Assembly (NCBI GenBank): GCA_963826505.1
Contig: CAWGXG010000006.1
Coordinates: 496,001 to 560,000 of the forward strand
Length of the DNA: 64,000 nucleotides
Direction of reading: 5' to 3'
Origin: CAWGXG01 sp963826505
Lineage (GTDB): Bacteria > Chloroflexota > Anaerolineae > Aggregatilineales > Aggregatilineaceae
Part shown: positions 34,801 to 42,900 of the stretch, one piece after another
Numbering within the stretch: position 1 is the stretch's first letter
Layout of the letters: each line of letters opens with the position of its first letter
Notes under the pieces: generated by a model
Told to the model about the DNA's origin: nothing
Database searches by the model: none
Seen by the model: the letters and a program-made list of their open reading frames with translations, nothing else
Position numbers and translations under genes: made by a program

Positions 34801-35581
34801 GACGACTGACTTTTACTCGAACGTGTTGGACAATCCGCTGTATGCCTATCCGGGTGATGACAACAAGCGCATCCTGAAACGCACCATCCTCAAGACGCCC
34901 AATACCCCGCTGGCTTATCGACGTGTTGAAGGCAAATACGGCCTGAGCTATAACGCCGAGAATGTAAAGGAACTGCCTCGTTTTCGAGACGGCAGCCTGG
35001 CGCGCGATCTGGCCCGCTTCTTGCAGGAGAAATTCGAGGATTTGGCGCTTGACCCCGAAAATCAGTTCGCTCAATTTCTCAACCACTCCAACGGCAGTGT
35101 ATCGGTTGATGTAGGCGGCTACCTTTCCTGGGTGTCGGCGCATCCGTTGGATATGCCTATGAGCCGCATTGAAAACGCAGCGCGCTCGTTCTTAGCGCGC
35201 GAAATCATGGCCGTCGCGACGCAGAACAATCTCGGCTACGTGAACGAAACCGAAACCTATTTCATGCAATATGGCGTGAATTTTTTCAACCAGTCGGTCA
35301 CGACATTGTTGATTGGCGGCACCATCTATCACAAATTCAAGAGCGAGGACCCCGATCTGATGCACGATCTGGGGTTGATCGCAGAAGGGACAAGTTTCAA
35401 CCCGGACGAATGGCAGGTGCTGCGTCCGAATGGGCAGGTTCTGTTGGACGCGTCGTATCTCGTATCCATTATCGGCGGGTTGTATGGGCGCATCGATCCG
35501 GAGCGCGCGCTGCAGGTAATGCGTAACAATCTGCTGCCGCTTGAACGCGAAGGTTTGTCTGCGGATACCGTGCCGGTCTAG
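31889..35581 (+). CDS. fusion of B12-binding domain, mutase-like barrel and MutL-type reactivase ATPase
   Basis: A 1230-residue cytoplasmic protein. Residues about 15-115 resemble the small cobalamin subunit GlmS: VGAIGACVHNLGV (20-31) aligns with its DxHxxG loop, keeping His27 and Gly30 but with Cys25 for Asp; EVVGVSMRLGDLHIDKLI matches the second strand. Residues about 200-690 look like a TIM-barrel mutase subunit (PIIRAHIGIAAETIEPTID, VLVGLIALKLGIKNYVMQMM); similarity to GlmE is by eye only. Residues 697-1150 form an ASKHA-fold MutL/GlmL domain: VLVVDFGSTFTKVGLYD (phosphate-1 loop), ILIAGGVDYGGDTETQIHNA, PVVYAGN, NVMPEIHH and MALDIGGATTD near 967 (phosphate-2). MutL proteins accompany adenosylcobalamin carbon-skeleton or amino mutases, probably reactivating the cofactor. 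Here all three roles appear in one chain. Neighbours suggest amino acid or opine breakdown. The true substrate is unknown. Confidence 0.72.
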   Translation: MSPKAKDFPSEEPKRRVMVGAIGACVHNLGVEGFADWMEDQDLGYVSVKLGPAVPIPEVINKIREARPEVVGVSMRLGDLHIDKLITEFVELATQYDLQPRTSGIRYAFSGLRPAANVVRAMTGLPLEPDEFTPDEERHFDLEAVRAAHHGRDNFQHFFEIVADDYITMEELDDFAHRRTIRRETHEIEWSDFLVERIKQVREKEDRPIIRAHIGIAAETIEPTIDAIHKLADAAAMEIVSLAPDQPSQELLAKFIRGEEDPDKYLRGQGGAPIRTVEDLVRLKAATQRGNYPMTRIYTGTDELINLAKLWEEHLNTCFPAVPIFYYNELDGRGPISIRDSFTEHYETIRWWAEHGKPLEVNDPHQWGLRYATDDMQVTDHVLVGLIALKLGIKNYVMQMMFELPPEISAMDDLAKMKAAYELIEPLMRHYDFNIIKETRSGLPSFPPNLYQAKGHLAFGVYSQLYMEPDILHVVSFPEAHHEAKAEDIIESCELTKQVCWDFIKGNVPDIWADPKVQARKRELKEGAMYNVLHGALLGGYGGPITVENFWDWAKEVDEDPERNFETMLLSFADENNYRTGVCGVISPDAMDLGLQTGLYQAPHITVIDRTYELAGACRTKVVEGMSRIDEVYGIKVNSEFERVDKVRERFPWYFDDSIQQADDENYMTDEVEPIDQAVVLGERYRLGIKEKDLDRLKVLVVDFGSTFTKVGLYDAATDKFDLRYVPTTPDDIRIGLADGMGVLDACQQRGDWKPLEEAMSQYDIKLPCSSAKGGLKMVTVSLVKEESGFAADLAALTAGAKLLNSYHGKLSAEQARSIYETDQPEIILIAGGVDYGGDTETQIHNATMLAEHAHYATYSDYGVPVVYAGNQDCRDEIERIFKDKGVDIRLVANVMPEIHHFRIEVVNEAIRELFQTVIIRGKGFDVVEEYMSDKFIPTPRAAFRGINLLAKGYGSQPGLGNIMALDIGGATTDFYSNVLDNPLYAYPGDDNKRILKRTILKTPNTPLAYRRVEGKYGLSYNAENVKELPRFRDGSLARDLARFLQEKFEDLALDPENQFAQFLNHSNGSVSVDVGGYLSWVSAHPLDMPMSRIENAARSFLAREIMAVATQNNLGYVNETETYFMQYGVNFFNQSVTTLLIGGTIYHKFKSEDPDLMHDLGLIAEGTSFNPDEWQVLRPNGQVLLDASYLVSIIGGLYGRIDPERALQVMRNNLLPLEREGLSADTVPV

Positions 35582-35763
35582 ATGATGTAAGGGTTTCCAG
35601 AAAAGTCCCTATCCCAATCTGCATGAATTCGGATGAAATATCGGTTGATCGCAAAGTATGGTATCAAATGTAAAGAAAGGAGCTTGCCCGGCATAGCTAG
35701 TAGTGTGAAGTGGACACTCCCTAAAGCCAAAGAAAAAGTAGGTTATTCGAGGAGGAACAAAGA

Positions 35764-37401
35764 ATGCACCGCTTTCAGTTCAGCCGAATGCTCTTGGTCA
35801 CAATGATCTTGGCCGCCCTGTTGGCAGCGACAGGCGCGCAGACCCTTAAGACGCCGAACGTTGTTCAAGCGCAAGACCAGATGACGATCGTGGTGGGGCT
35901 TTCTGCGGCTCCACTTACGCTCGATCCGGCCGATCACCGCGACCGTATCACGGAAACGGTGATACGCAATATGTTTGATGGTTTGGTTACGCGCGATACC
36001 AGTAACGGCGTCCATCTGGAACTGGCCGAATCTATGACATGGTCGGACGATGGCAAGGATTTGACCGTGGGGTTACGTCACGGTGTGTTGTTCCATGATG
36101 GGGTCGAGATGACCGCCGAGGATGTGGTCTTTACCTTCAACCGCATCATCCAGGAAAACGGCATCGAATTTCCCGAACCACACACCTCCCCGCGTAAGGG
36201 CTTGATCGCGCCCCTGGAGTTGATCGAACAGCTTGATGATTACACCGTCGTCTTTCATTTCAACGCTGTTTGGCCCATCGCGGAACAACTGCTGGTTCAC
36301 CAGCAGATCGTGCCCAAGCATTATCTCGAAGCCGTAGGAACCGAGGGCTTCATCGCCCATCCCATTGGAACCGGGCCGTTCAAGTTTGTCTCTGCCCAAC
36401 TCGATTCTGAGGTGGTCATGGAGCGCTTCGACGATTACTATGGCGGCGCGCCCGATCTGGGGCAGGTGGGACCAGCCTTAGCCGATCGCGTGATCTTCCG
36501 CGTGATTCCCGAAACCTCGACGCGTGTCGCGGCGCTGTTGGCCGGTGAAGTTCAGATCATTCAAGATGTTCCTCCCGACCTTGTTCCGCGCCTGGAATCG
36601 GATCCCAGCGTCGTGGTCAAGACGGCTGCCGGGACCAACCCCATGTGGCTCCAGCTCACCGTGACGAACCCGCTGTTTGAGGATCAGAATGTTCGCCAGG
36701 CGATGAACTACGCCATCGACAAGGATCTCATCAACGAAGCGGTTTACGGTGGACGTTCAGTGAGCCTGCCCGGTCCGCTGTCACCTTACAACAATTCCGT
36801 CAACCCGGACCTGAAACCCTATCCGTATGATCCGGACAAGGCACTGGAGCTCTTTGCGGCAGCCGGATGGACGGACAGCGATGGGGACGGCTGGCTTGAC
36901 AAAGACGGGCAACGCTTCGCCTTCACGATTGACACTCTCCAATCATGGACGTCATTAGCCGAAGCCCTGTCCAGCATGTATCGCGAGATCGGCGTCGATG
37001 CCAGTATTCGCTATTGGGAATACAGCGTATTGCAGCCTGAATTGTTGGCTTGTTCTCGTCAGGCTTTTCTGGATGACTGGGGCGACTCGGCTTTCGATCC
37101 GGTGGGTCACTGGGAAGCCAAATGGCACACCTACAGCGAAGGTACACCCTATGGTCGTGGCAACTTCATGTGCTACAGCAACGCCCGCGTGGACGAACTG
37201 ACCAAAGCCGGTGAAGTCGAACCCAATGGTCCGGCACGCCAGGCCATCTATAATGAAGCGCAGCAAATTGTGTACGACGAAGCGCCTGCCGTCTTCCTGA
37301 TTCTCCCTGAAGTGATTGAAGCCAGCTCGGCGAAAATCCAGGACTGGGAACCGGCTTCGGATGGTCGCATCAATCTTCACGATGTTTATCTGAGCGATTA
37401 G
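35764..37401 (+). CDS. peptide/opine ABC transporter substrate-binding protein (family 5)
   Basis: A 545-residue DppA/OppA-type binding protein. The signal peptide runs MLLVTMILAALLAATGA with a likely cleavage after VVQA, and no lipobox Cys is seen. The mature protein starts with the cluster C motif VVGLSAAPLTLDPADHRDR and VIRNMFDGLVTRD, then ESMTWSDDGKDLTVGLR.GVLFHDG, HPIGTGPFKF and NVRQAMNYAIDKDLI. GAGGAGG precedes ATG 35764. It is the first gene of the dpp-type set and lies 182 bp after the B12 fusion. Ligand may be a dipeptide, opine or N-acyl amino acid; the linked dehydrogenase and amidohydrolase make the last two attractive. Confidence 0.9.
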   Translation: MHRFQFSRMLLVTMILAALLAATGAQTLKTPNVVQAQDQMTIVVGLSAAPLTLDPADHRDRITETVIRNMFDGLVTRDTSNGVHLELAESMTWSDDGKDLTVGLRHGVLFHDGVEMTAEDVVFTFNRIIQENGIEFPEPHTSPRKGLIAPLELIEQLDDYTVVFHFNAVWPIAEQLLVHQQIVPKHYLEAVGTEGFIAHPIGTGPFKFVSAQLDSEVVMERFDDYYGGAPDLGQVGPALADRVIFRVIPETSTRVAALLAGEVQIIQDVPPDLVPRLESDPSVVVKTAAGTNPMWLQLTVTNPLFEDQNVRQAMNYAIDKDLINEAVYGGRSVSLPGPLSPYNNSVNPDLKPYPYDPDKALELFAAAGWTDSDGDGWLDKDGQRFAFTIDTLQSWTSLAEALSSMYREIGVDASIRYWEYSVLQPELLACSRQAFLDDWGDSAFDPVGHWEAKWHTYSEGTPYGRGNFMCYSNARVDELTKAGEVEPNGPARQAIYNEAQQIVYDEAPAVFLILPEVIEASSAKIQDWEPASDGRINLHDVYLSD

Positions 37402-37417
37402 GCGACAACCATTGAGC

Positions 37418-37450
37418 AAGCGTGTCAGGGCAGTCCGCCCTGACACGCTT
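37418..37450 (+). terminator. 14-bp intercistronic hairpin after the peptide-binding protein gene
   Basis: AAGCGTGTCAGGGC (37418-37431) and GCCCTGACACGCTT (37437-37450) are perfect complements around a 5-nt loop, 17 nt after the stop codon. No U-run follows, so it more likely protects or attenuates than fully terminates; the permease genes begin at 37558. Confidence 0.7.
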
Positions 37451-37557
37451 CACCGGCCACTTCACAGACAGCGCCCGAAAGCGGTGTTCAAGGTTTTCTG
37501 CGGCGCTGAGATAGTGGTTGAAGTTCTGCTGCTCTTAATATTCGAACGAAGGTTTTT

Positions 37558-38568
37558 ATGAGAGCCGTCAAAATTGCAGAACGTGTTCTTTTTACCCTGC
37601 CGATCATGTTTGGGGTGGCGATTATAGTTTTTGTGTTTGTCCGGCTCACTCCCGGTGATCCCGTCGACATCATGATGGGGCAGGAGGGTGTGGTAACCCA
37701 GGGGGAAATTGACAGTCTGCGGGACGAGTTTAACCTGGATAAGCCGCTGCTCGTGCAGTTGGGCTATTTTCTTGGTGACGCCGTACGCGGTGACCTGGGC
37801 TATTCCTACGTGCGACGCGAGAAAGTGACCACACTCATTCTCGACCATCTGCCCGCGACCATCGAATTGGCCGCCGGGTCACTGTTCTTTGCGTTAGTCG
37901 TCGCTTTTCCGATCGGAATCATTTCTGCTGTCCGGCAGAATTCCCTGGTCGACCGCCTGAGCATGGCGGTCTCGTTCACGGGCAGCTCGATGCCCGGCTT
38001 CTGGCTGGGAATCGTCCTGATTCTGATATTCTCGGTACGGTTCAAAGTTCTTCCTGTTCAGGGCCGGTTAGGCTATGACGTCGATCTGCATAGCGTGACC
38101 GGCTTCTACGTGCTGGACAGCATCCTCACGGGAAATTGGCCCGCGCTCAAGGACAGCATTGCCCATCTGCTGCTGCCGTCTATCACGTTGGGGGCTTCAG
38201 TGGCGGCTATAGTGGCGCGCGTGCTGCGTTCGAGCATGTTGGAAGTCCTGCGCAGTGATTATGTGCAATTGGCGCGGGCGAAAGGTGCGCCTGAGTCCGT
38301 CGTCATCCTCAAACACGCCCTGCGGAATGCCTTGATACCGACGGTTACGGTAGTTGGGTTGCAGGTGGGTGTTTTGTTGGGCGGCAACATGATCGTCGAG
38401 ACCGTCTTTGGCTGGCCCGGCCTGGGACGGCTGGTCGTCAGCGCGATATTCAACCGTGACTTCCCGCTCATTCAAGGCGCAGTCATGATCTATGCTTTCA
38501 CCTTCGTCATCGCGAACTTGATCGTCGACGTGATGTATACCTATTTGAATCCCAAGATTACCTTGTGA
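37558..38568 (+). CDS. dppB: peptide ABC transporter permease DppB-type
   Basis: A 336-residue inner-membrane permease with six helices. The start ERVLFTLPIMFGVAIIVFVFVRLTPGDPV in shorter form is the hallmark of DppB/OppB. It continues with LDKPLLVQLGYFLGDAVRGDLGYSY, the EAA-type loop LRSDYVQLARAKGAPESVVI and HALRNALIPTVT. GAAGG precedes ATG 37558. Its stop overlaps the GTG start of the next permease by 4 bp, indicating coupled translation. It forms the pore with DppC. Confidence 0.92.
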   Translation: MRAVKIAERVLFTLPIMFGVAIIVFVFVRLTPGDPVDIMMGQEGVVTQGEIDSLRDEFNLDKPLLVQLGYFLGDAVRGDLGYSYVRREKVTTLILDHLPATIELAAGSLFFALVVAFPIGIISAVRQNSLVDRLSMAVSFTGSSMPGFWLGIVLILIFSVRFKVLPVQGRLGYDVDLHSVTGFYVLDSILTGNWPALKDSIAHLLLPSITLGASVAAIVARVLRSSMLEVLRSDYVQLARAKGAPESVVILKHALRNALIPTVTVVGLQVGVLLGGNMIVETVFGWPGLGRLVVSAIFNRDFPLIQGAVMIYAFTFVIANLIVDVMYTYLNPKITL

Positions 38569-39521
38569 TAGGAAGCCAGCGTGAGAACATGGAAACTCTG
38601 ACGCCTTCGATCGAAAAATTACCTCCAGGTAATTTCTGGCGGATGCGCGCGGCAGCGTGGCGGCGTGGCGTGGTGCAATTCCTGAAGGAATTTGCGCATC
38701 ACCCCGTTTCGATGATAGGCGGGATTGTGGTGCTGCTGTTCGTCCTTTCGGCCATCTTTGCTCCTCAGATCACGACACACGATCCCGAACAAGGGAAACT
38801 GCGCAATCGTCTTAAGCCGCCCGTCTGGGAAGATGGCGGCACTTCGGAATTCCTGTTAGGGACCGATTCACAAGGGCGTGATCTCCTGACCCGGATCGTG
38901 TACGGCGCGCGTGTGTCGCTGCTGGTGGGCATACTCACGGTGGGTATCGCGGCGTCGGTTGGGGTATTCCTGGGCGCAGTGGCCGGATACTATCGGGGCA
39001 GGATCGATATGCTGCTGTCGCGTTTCGCCGATCTTCTGATGGCGTTCCCGTTTCTGATATTTGCGATCGCTATGATGGCGTTTATTGGGCCGGGTTTCGG
39101 GAATCTGATTCTGGCTTTGACGTTCAAGGGTTGGGTGGAATTCTTCCGGTTGGTACGCGGCGAGATCATCAGCGAAAAGACCAGAGAATACGTCGAAGCC
39201 GCGCGTGCCTTGGGGCGCAGTGATGGAGCGATCATCCTGTCCGAGATGCTGCCGAACATCATCCAGTCGGTGTTTGTGATCGGTACTCTGAGAATGGGAT
39301 TCTTCATCGTATCCGAAGCCTCATTGAGCTTTTTGGGGCTGGGCATCCAGCCACCTACACCCGCCTGGGGCTCGATGGTCGCGTCCGGGCGTGACGTGAT
39401 GCTCACCGCCTGGTGGGTTTCCACGGTGCCGGGCGTCGCGATTTTGCTGCTGGTGCTTTCGCTCAATATTTTCGGCGAAGGGCTGCGCGACATCCTCGAT
39501 CCGAGACTGAAAACGGACTGA
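38565..39521 (+). CDS. dppC: peptide ABC transporter permease DppC-type
   Basis: A 318-residue permease with an N-terminal helix MIGGIVVLLFVLSAIFAPQI and the typical LGTDSQGRDLLTRIVYGARV (here LLGTDSQGRDLLTR) and SLLVGILTVGIAA. The EAA loop is EYVEAARALGRSDGAII, followed by EMLPNIIQSV and ASLSFLGLGIQPPTPAWG. Start is GTG 38565 (overlapping the previous TGA) or ATG 38589; I cannot decide between them. The dppD ATPase gene follows after 32 bp. Confidence 0.92.
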   Translation: MIGSQRENMETLTPSIEKLPPGNFWRMRAAAWRRGVVQFLKEFAHHPVSMIGGIVVLLFVLSAIFAPQITTHDPEQGKLRNRLKPPVWEDGGTSEFLLGTDSQGRDLLTRIVYGARVSLLVGILTVGIAASVGVFLGAVAGYYRGRIDMLLSRFADLLMAFPFLIFAIAMMAFIGPGFGNLILALTFKGWVEFFRLVRGEIISEKTREYVEAARALGRSDGAIILSEMLPNIIQSVFVIGTLRMGFFIVSEASLSFLGLGIQPPTPAWGSMVASGRDVMLTAWWVSTVPGVAILLLVLSLNIFGEGLRDILDPRLKTD

Positions 39522-39553
39522 ACGATCATTGCCATAGACCGGAAGAGATCAAA

Positions 39554-40321
39554 GTGAGCCAAGCGCTACTTGAGCTGAAGAACCTGAATACCATCTTTCC
39601 AACACGGCGCGGAGTCGTGCGGGCGGTCAAGGACGTGAACCTGCGCGTTGAACCCGGCGAGATCCTGGGCATTGTCGGCGAATCAGGCTGTGGCAAGAGC
39701 ACGGTGCTGCTGTCTATCTTGAGGCTGATCGCCAAACCGGGGCGCATTGTCAGCGGGGAGATTCTCTTTCGGGGTCAGAATCTGTTGGATCTTCCGGTTC
39801 CGGCGATGCGCACTATTCGCGGCAAAGAGATTTCGATGATTTTCCAGGATCCGCTAAGCACGCTGAATCCCGTATTCCCCGTGGGCGAACAGGTACGCGA
39901 AGCCATGCGCTTGCACGGTATCATCAGAAGCGAGCGGTGGCCCGGGTTCCGGCTGCGGGATGGTGTGCGGCGGGCCAAAGAAAAAGCGCGCGTGTTGGAC
40001 GTGATGCGCGAGGTGGGTATCTCCGCGGTGGAAACGCGCTATGACGCGTTCCCGCATCAGTTCTCCGGTGGGATGCAGCAGCGCGCGTTGATCGCGATTG
40101 GGCTGGTCTGCCAACCCTCACTGATTCTGGCTGACGAGCCGACGACTGCCCTGGATGTCACGATTCAGGCGCAGATTATGACCTTGATGCGCCAGATCAA
40201 TAAGGAACACGGCACGAGTATTATTCTGGTGACGCATAATCTAGGGCTTGCGGCGGAGTTTTGCCACAGGTCTGGTGGTGATGTATGCCGGGAGTGTGGT
40301 CGAACAGGGACACGTGGATGA
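39554..40321 (+). CDS. dppD: peptide ABC transporter ATPase DppD-type, main part (frameshifted near the end)
   Basis: The core of a DppD-type ATPase. Walker A is GESGCGKS, the Q-loop is MIFQDPLSTLNP, the signature is FSGGMQQR, Walker B is LILADEPTTALD and the switch His is in LVTHNLG. GTG 39554 has GGAAGAG upstream and begins at LELKNLNTIF, so it is the real start; the frame upstream belongs to dppC. After AAEFCHR the frame is lost: TCTGGTGGTGATG should read CTGGTGGTGATG, one extra T at 40271. The remainder is in the frame ending at 40604. All ATPase motifs are before the lesion, but the C-terminal oligopeptide domain is cut off. Confidence 0.87.
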   Translation: MSQALLELKNLNTIFPTRRGVVRAVKDVNLRVEPGEILGIVGESGCGKSTVLLSILRLIAKPGRIVSGEILFRGQNLLDLPVPAMRTIRGKEISMIFQDPLSTLNPVFPVGEQVREAMRLHGIIRSERWPGFRLRDGVRRAKEKARVLDVMREVGISAVETRYDAFPHQFSGGMQQRALIAIGLVCQPSLILADEPTTALDVTIQAQIMTLMRQINKEHGTSIILVTHNLGLAAEFCHRSGGDVCRECGRTGTRG

Positions 40322-40604
40322 AGTGATCGAAAACCCCAAACATCCGTACACTCAGGGTTTGTTGAACTGCTTACCGCGTATCACGACCAAGCAGCAGAAA
40401 CTTCAGCCCATTTCCGGCAATGTGCCGGATCTGGCAGATCTGCCGCCCGGCTGTGCCTTCGCGCCGCGCTGTTCGTTTGCCAGTGCCGGATGTCTGGGCG
40501 CTGATCTACCCTTGCTGCAGGTAGGCGCTGAACATTATGCACGCTGTATCTTGTACGACCATGATCAAATGCACGTGACCTCAAACGAATCTCAAGAAGG
40601 ATAA
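40248..40604 (+). CDS. dppD: DppD-type ATPase, C-terminal part after the frameshift
   Basis: From 40272 this frame reads LVVMYAGSVVEQGHVDEVIE, NPKHPYTQGLLNCLPRI, then GNVPDLADLPPGCAFAPRC and ARCILYDHD. This is the usual end of DppD/OppD with the oligopeptide/dipeptide C-terminal domain, whose Cys residues (CAFAPRCSFASAGC and ARC) often bind an FeS cluster or metal. The codons before 40272 (from TTG 40248) are out-of-frame residues of the first part and not real protein. It restores a normal ~350-residue DppD when one base is removed at 40271. Confidence 0.8.
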   Translation: MRRSFATGLVVMYAGSVVEQGHVDEVIENPKHPYTQGLLNCLPRITTKQQKLQPISGNVPDLADLPPGCAFAPRCSFASAGCLGADLPLLQVGAEHYARCILYDHDQMHVTSNESQEG

Positions 40605-40624
40605 CGCAGCCTGTTGAGGATACG

Positions 40625-41737
40625 ATGATGGCTTTGCCTACCCGCACGGATAAACCGCTAATCGAAGCCCGCCACATCACAAAATATTTCCCCGTGTACG
40701 CGAGTTTTCTGGGGAAGCTTCTGGTGGGCCAGAAGGATCAGGTTGTCAAGGCGGTCGATGGAGTCGATCTGAAAATCTTTCCCGGCGAGATTGTGGGATT
40801 GGTCGGCGAAAGCGGGTGCGGCAAGACCACTCTCGGACGTGTCATGACGCAGCTGCACAAACCCACCAGCGGAGAGTTGCTTATTCACGATCAATCTGTT
40901 GACGGCAAGAAGATCGCGGTTCCCGCGCAAAAAAACGACAGGCGTGGCGGTGTGGTCAGCCAGATCATCCTGGATGAGTCGGCTGAGGTCAGCTACACGC
41001 CCAGTCTGCCAGAAGAAGTCGAACTGCTTCATTTGAAGTTCTTCCAATTTACACAGATCATTTTTCAGAACCCTTATTCGTCACTCAACCCGCGCAAGAC
41101 GGTGCGCGACATTCTGGGCGTTGCGCTGCGCCAGCGCGGTATCACCAGCCCTCAGGAGCGCGAACTGGAGATTATGCGCCTGCTCAAACGGGTGGGCTTG
41201 AGCGAACGCCACGCCGATTCCTATCCCCATCAGTTTTCGGGCGGTCAGCGACAGCGGATTGGTATCGCCCGCGCGCTGGCGGTGCGCCCGCGCTTCATCG
41301 TGGCGGACGAACCTGTCTCGGCTCTGGACGTGTCTATTCAGGCGCAGGTCATCAACTTGCTAGAGGAACTTCAAGAAGAATTCGATCTCACGTATCTCTT
41401 CATCGCCCACGATTTGAGCGTGATCCACTATATCAGCGATCGGGTCGCCGTTATGTACCTGGGACATATCGTTGAGGAAGCGGAAACGCAAGCGCTTTTT
41501 GATAACCCGCTCCATCCGTATACGCGGGCGCTGCTGGCAGCGATTCCTGTAGTAGATAGACACGCTCGAAAAGAACATATTATCCTGGAGGGCACAGTTC
41601 CCAATCCTATTAATCCCCCAAGCGGATGCCCGTTTCATCCGCGTTGCTTCGCCAAAAAAGGCCCCGAATGTGAAACTGAGTACCCCCCGGAGATTCAGAC
41701 GCAGGGGCACCGCGTGGCTTGTTGGCTCTATGTCTGA
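40625..41737 (+). CDS. dppF: peptide ABC transporter ATPase DppF-type with insertion
   Basis: A 370-residue ATPase. Walker A is GESGCGKTT (61-69), the Q-loop is IIFQNPYSSLNPR (Q148), the signature is FSGGQRQR, Walker B is FIVADEPVSALD and the switch is FIAHDLS. The end has HPYTRALLAAIPVVD, PNPINPPSGCPFHPRCF and CETEYP, the Cys-rich oligopeptide domain. Between Walker A and Q-loop about 45 extra residues (roughly 93-140, with QKNDRRGGVVSQIILDES) are present compared with usual DppF. GAGGA is 6 nt before ATG 40625. The C45 hydrolase gene begins inside its last codons. Confidence 0.9.
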   Translation: MMALPTRTDKPLIEARHITKYFPVYASFLGKLLVGQKDQVVKAVDGVDLKIFPGEIVGLVGESGCGKTTLGRVMTQLHKPTSGELLIHDQSVDGKKIAVPAQKNDRRGGVVSQIILDESAEVSYTPSLPEEVELLHLKFFQFTQIIFQNPYSSLNPRKTVRDILGVALRQRGITSPQERELEIMRLLKRVGLSERHADSYPHQFSGGQRQRIGIARALAVRPRFIVADEPVSALDVSIQAQVINLLEELQEEFDLTYLFIAHDLSVIHYISDRVAVMYLGHIVEEAETQALFDNPLHPYTRALLAAIPVVDRHARKEHIILEGTVPNPINPPSGCPFHPRCFAKKGPECETEYPPEIQTQGHRVACWLYV

Positions 41738-42878
41738 GAATCAGAGTCTGGCACCGCGGGTGATCGCTGTCAGTGGAAACCATTACCAGATGGGATTCCA
41801 GCATGCGCAGCAGGTCAAGACGCTGCTGCCCGCCATCCAAACGGCGATTGATGCGCGTTTCGCACAACTGGTGAAGGATAAGCCGGATGAAGCCTTCGAA
41901 CGGGTGGTGAGGGAAACCGTAGCGATCCTGGAGGTGCACGATCCGGCAACGCTGGCGCTGATTCACGGGTTGGCGGATGGGTTAGGGCTGGAATACGATC
42001 AACTCCTACGTTATAACCTCGTGACGTTTTTGCGCGATCTTCTGACAACCCGCCCGATCTCACCAACGGATCATGAGGTGGTCGATGACGGTTGTTCAAC
42101 CTGGGTGGCGACGGGGTCGGCAACCGTAGATGGACGGCCTATTCTGGTGAAAAATCGCGATTTCAGCTTGCTGCACCTGCCTTTGCAGACGGTAGTGCGG
42201 GCCGAACCACACCAGGGATACCGCTACACGTATGTGACCAGCGCCGCGAGTCCTGGCGTGTTTGTGGCGGGCTTCAATGAGGTTGGATTGGCGTTGGTCG
42301 ATACGCATGTCTCGTCATCGGACGTCGGTCCCGGACTCCCGACATTCGCACTGTCCATGCACATTTTGGAAGAGCACAATTCAGTGCGATCCGCCCTGGA
42401 ATATCTGAAATCGACGCCGCGTTTGGGGCGCAACAACCTTCTCCTGGCGGATGCCCAAAGCGACAGTGCCTTGTTCGAAATCGGAAATCGGCATTTCGCT
42501 GTTCGCGAAGCCGAATCCGATATACTCGTAAACACCAATCATTTTACATGTGACGAGATGCTCCCGTGTTATGTGGATACGGATGCGGCGGCAGTCAGGG
42601 GAAACAGCCGCAAACGTTACGATTTCTTAGCTCAGCGGCTCACGCAAGCACATGGGACGATCGATTTGTCTTTTGCCAAAGCCCTTATGGCGAGCCACGG
42701 CGATCGTCTGTCTTCGATCTGCAGGCATCCTACCGACGATGAGGCGACCAGCACGATTTCATGCTCGATTTTTCTACCGGGGCAGAAACGGATGTATTTC
42801 TGTCACGGTTTCCCATGCAGCCATGCGTACATAGAATTGAATTACGACGGCCCAGCCCTCGCGTGGCCAACTGGCTAG
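41730..42878 (+). CDS. C45-family Ntn-hydrolase (acyl-CoA:6-APA acyltransferase-like amidohydrolase)
   Basis: A 382-residue cytoplasmic Ntn-hydrolase of peptidase family C45. The autocatalytic nucleophile is C122 in VDDGCSTWVATG; cleavage between Gly121 and Cys122 would free it. DGRPILVKNRDF, GFNEVGLALVDTH and NNLLLADAQSDSALFEI are typical of the family, as is an N-terminal G.HYQMGFQHA. Fungal members make penicillin; bacterial ones hydrolyse N-acyl amino acids or amides. ATG 41730 overlaps the dppF stop by 8 bp, so it is translationally coupled to the transporter. It may deacylate or cleave the imported compound. The longer frame from 41670 lies within dppF. Confidence 0.82.
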   Translation: MSENQSLAPRVIAVSGNHYQMGFQHAQQVKTLLPAIQTAIDARFAQLVKDKPDEAFERVVRETVAILEVHDPATLALIHGLADGLGLEYDQLLRYNLVTFLRDLLTTRPISPTDHEVVDDGCSTWVATGSATVDGRPILVKNRDFSLLHLPLQTVVRAEPHQGYRYTYVTSAASPGVFVAGFNEVGLALVDTHVSSSDVGPGLPTFALSMHILEEHNSVRSALEYLKSTPRLGRNNLLLADAQSDSALFEIGNRHFAVREAESDILVNTNHFTCDEMLPCYVDTDAAAVRGNSRKRYDFLAQRLTQAHGTIDLSFAKALMASHGDRLSSICRHPTDDEATSTISCSIFLPGQKRMYFCHGFPCSHAYIELNYDGPALAWPTG

Positions 42879-42900
42879 GGCTTTCTAGTTCATATTTGCT

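Noticed and set aside
32816..35143. A 775-codon open frame on the minus strand inside the B12-fusion gene
   Set aside because: It mirrors the codon pattern of the plus-strand gene, has no family motif and no ribosome site; the plus frame has clear MutL motifs.
39413..39553. Extended N-terminus of DppD
   Set aside because: The 47 extra residues overlap dppC in another frame and lack similarity; GTG 39554 with a good ribosome site fits the family start.
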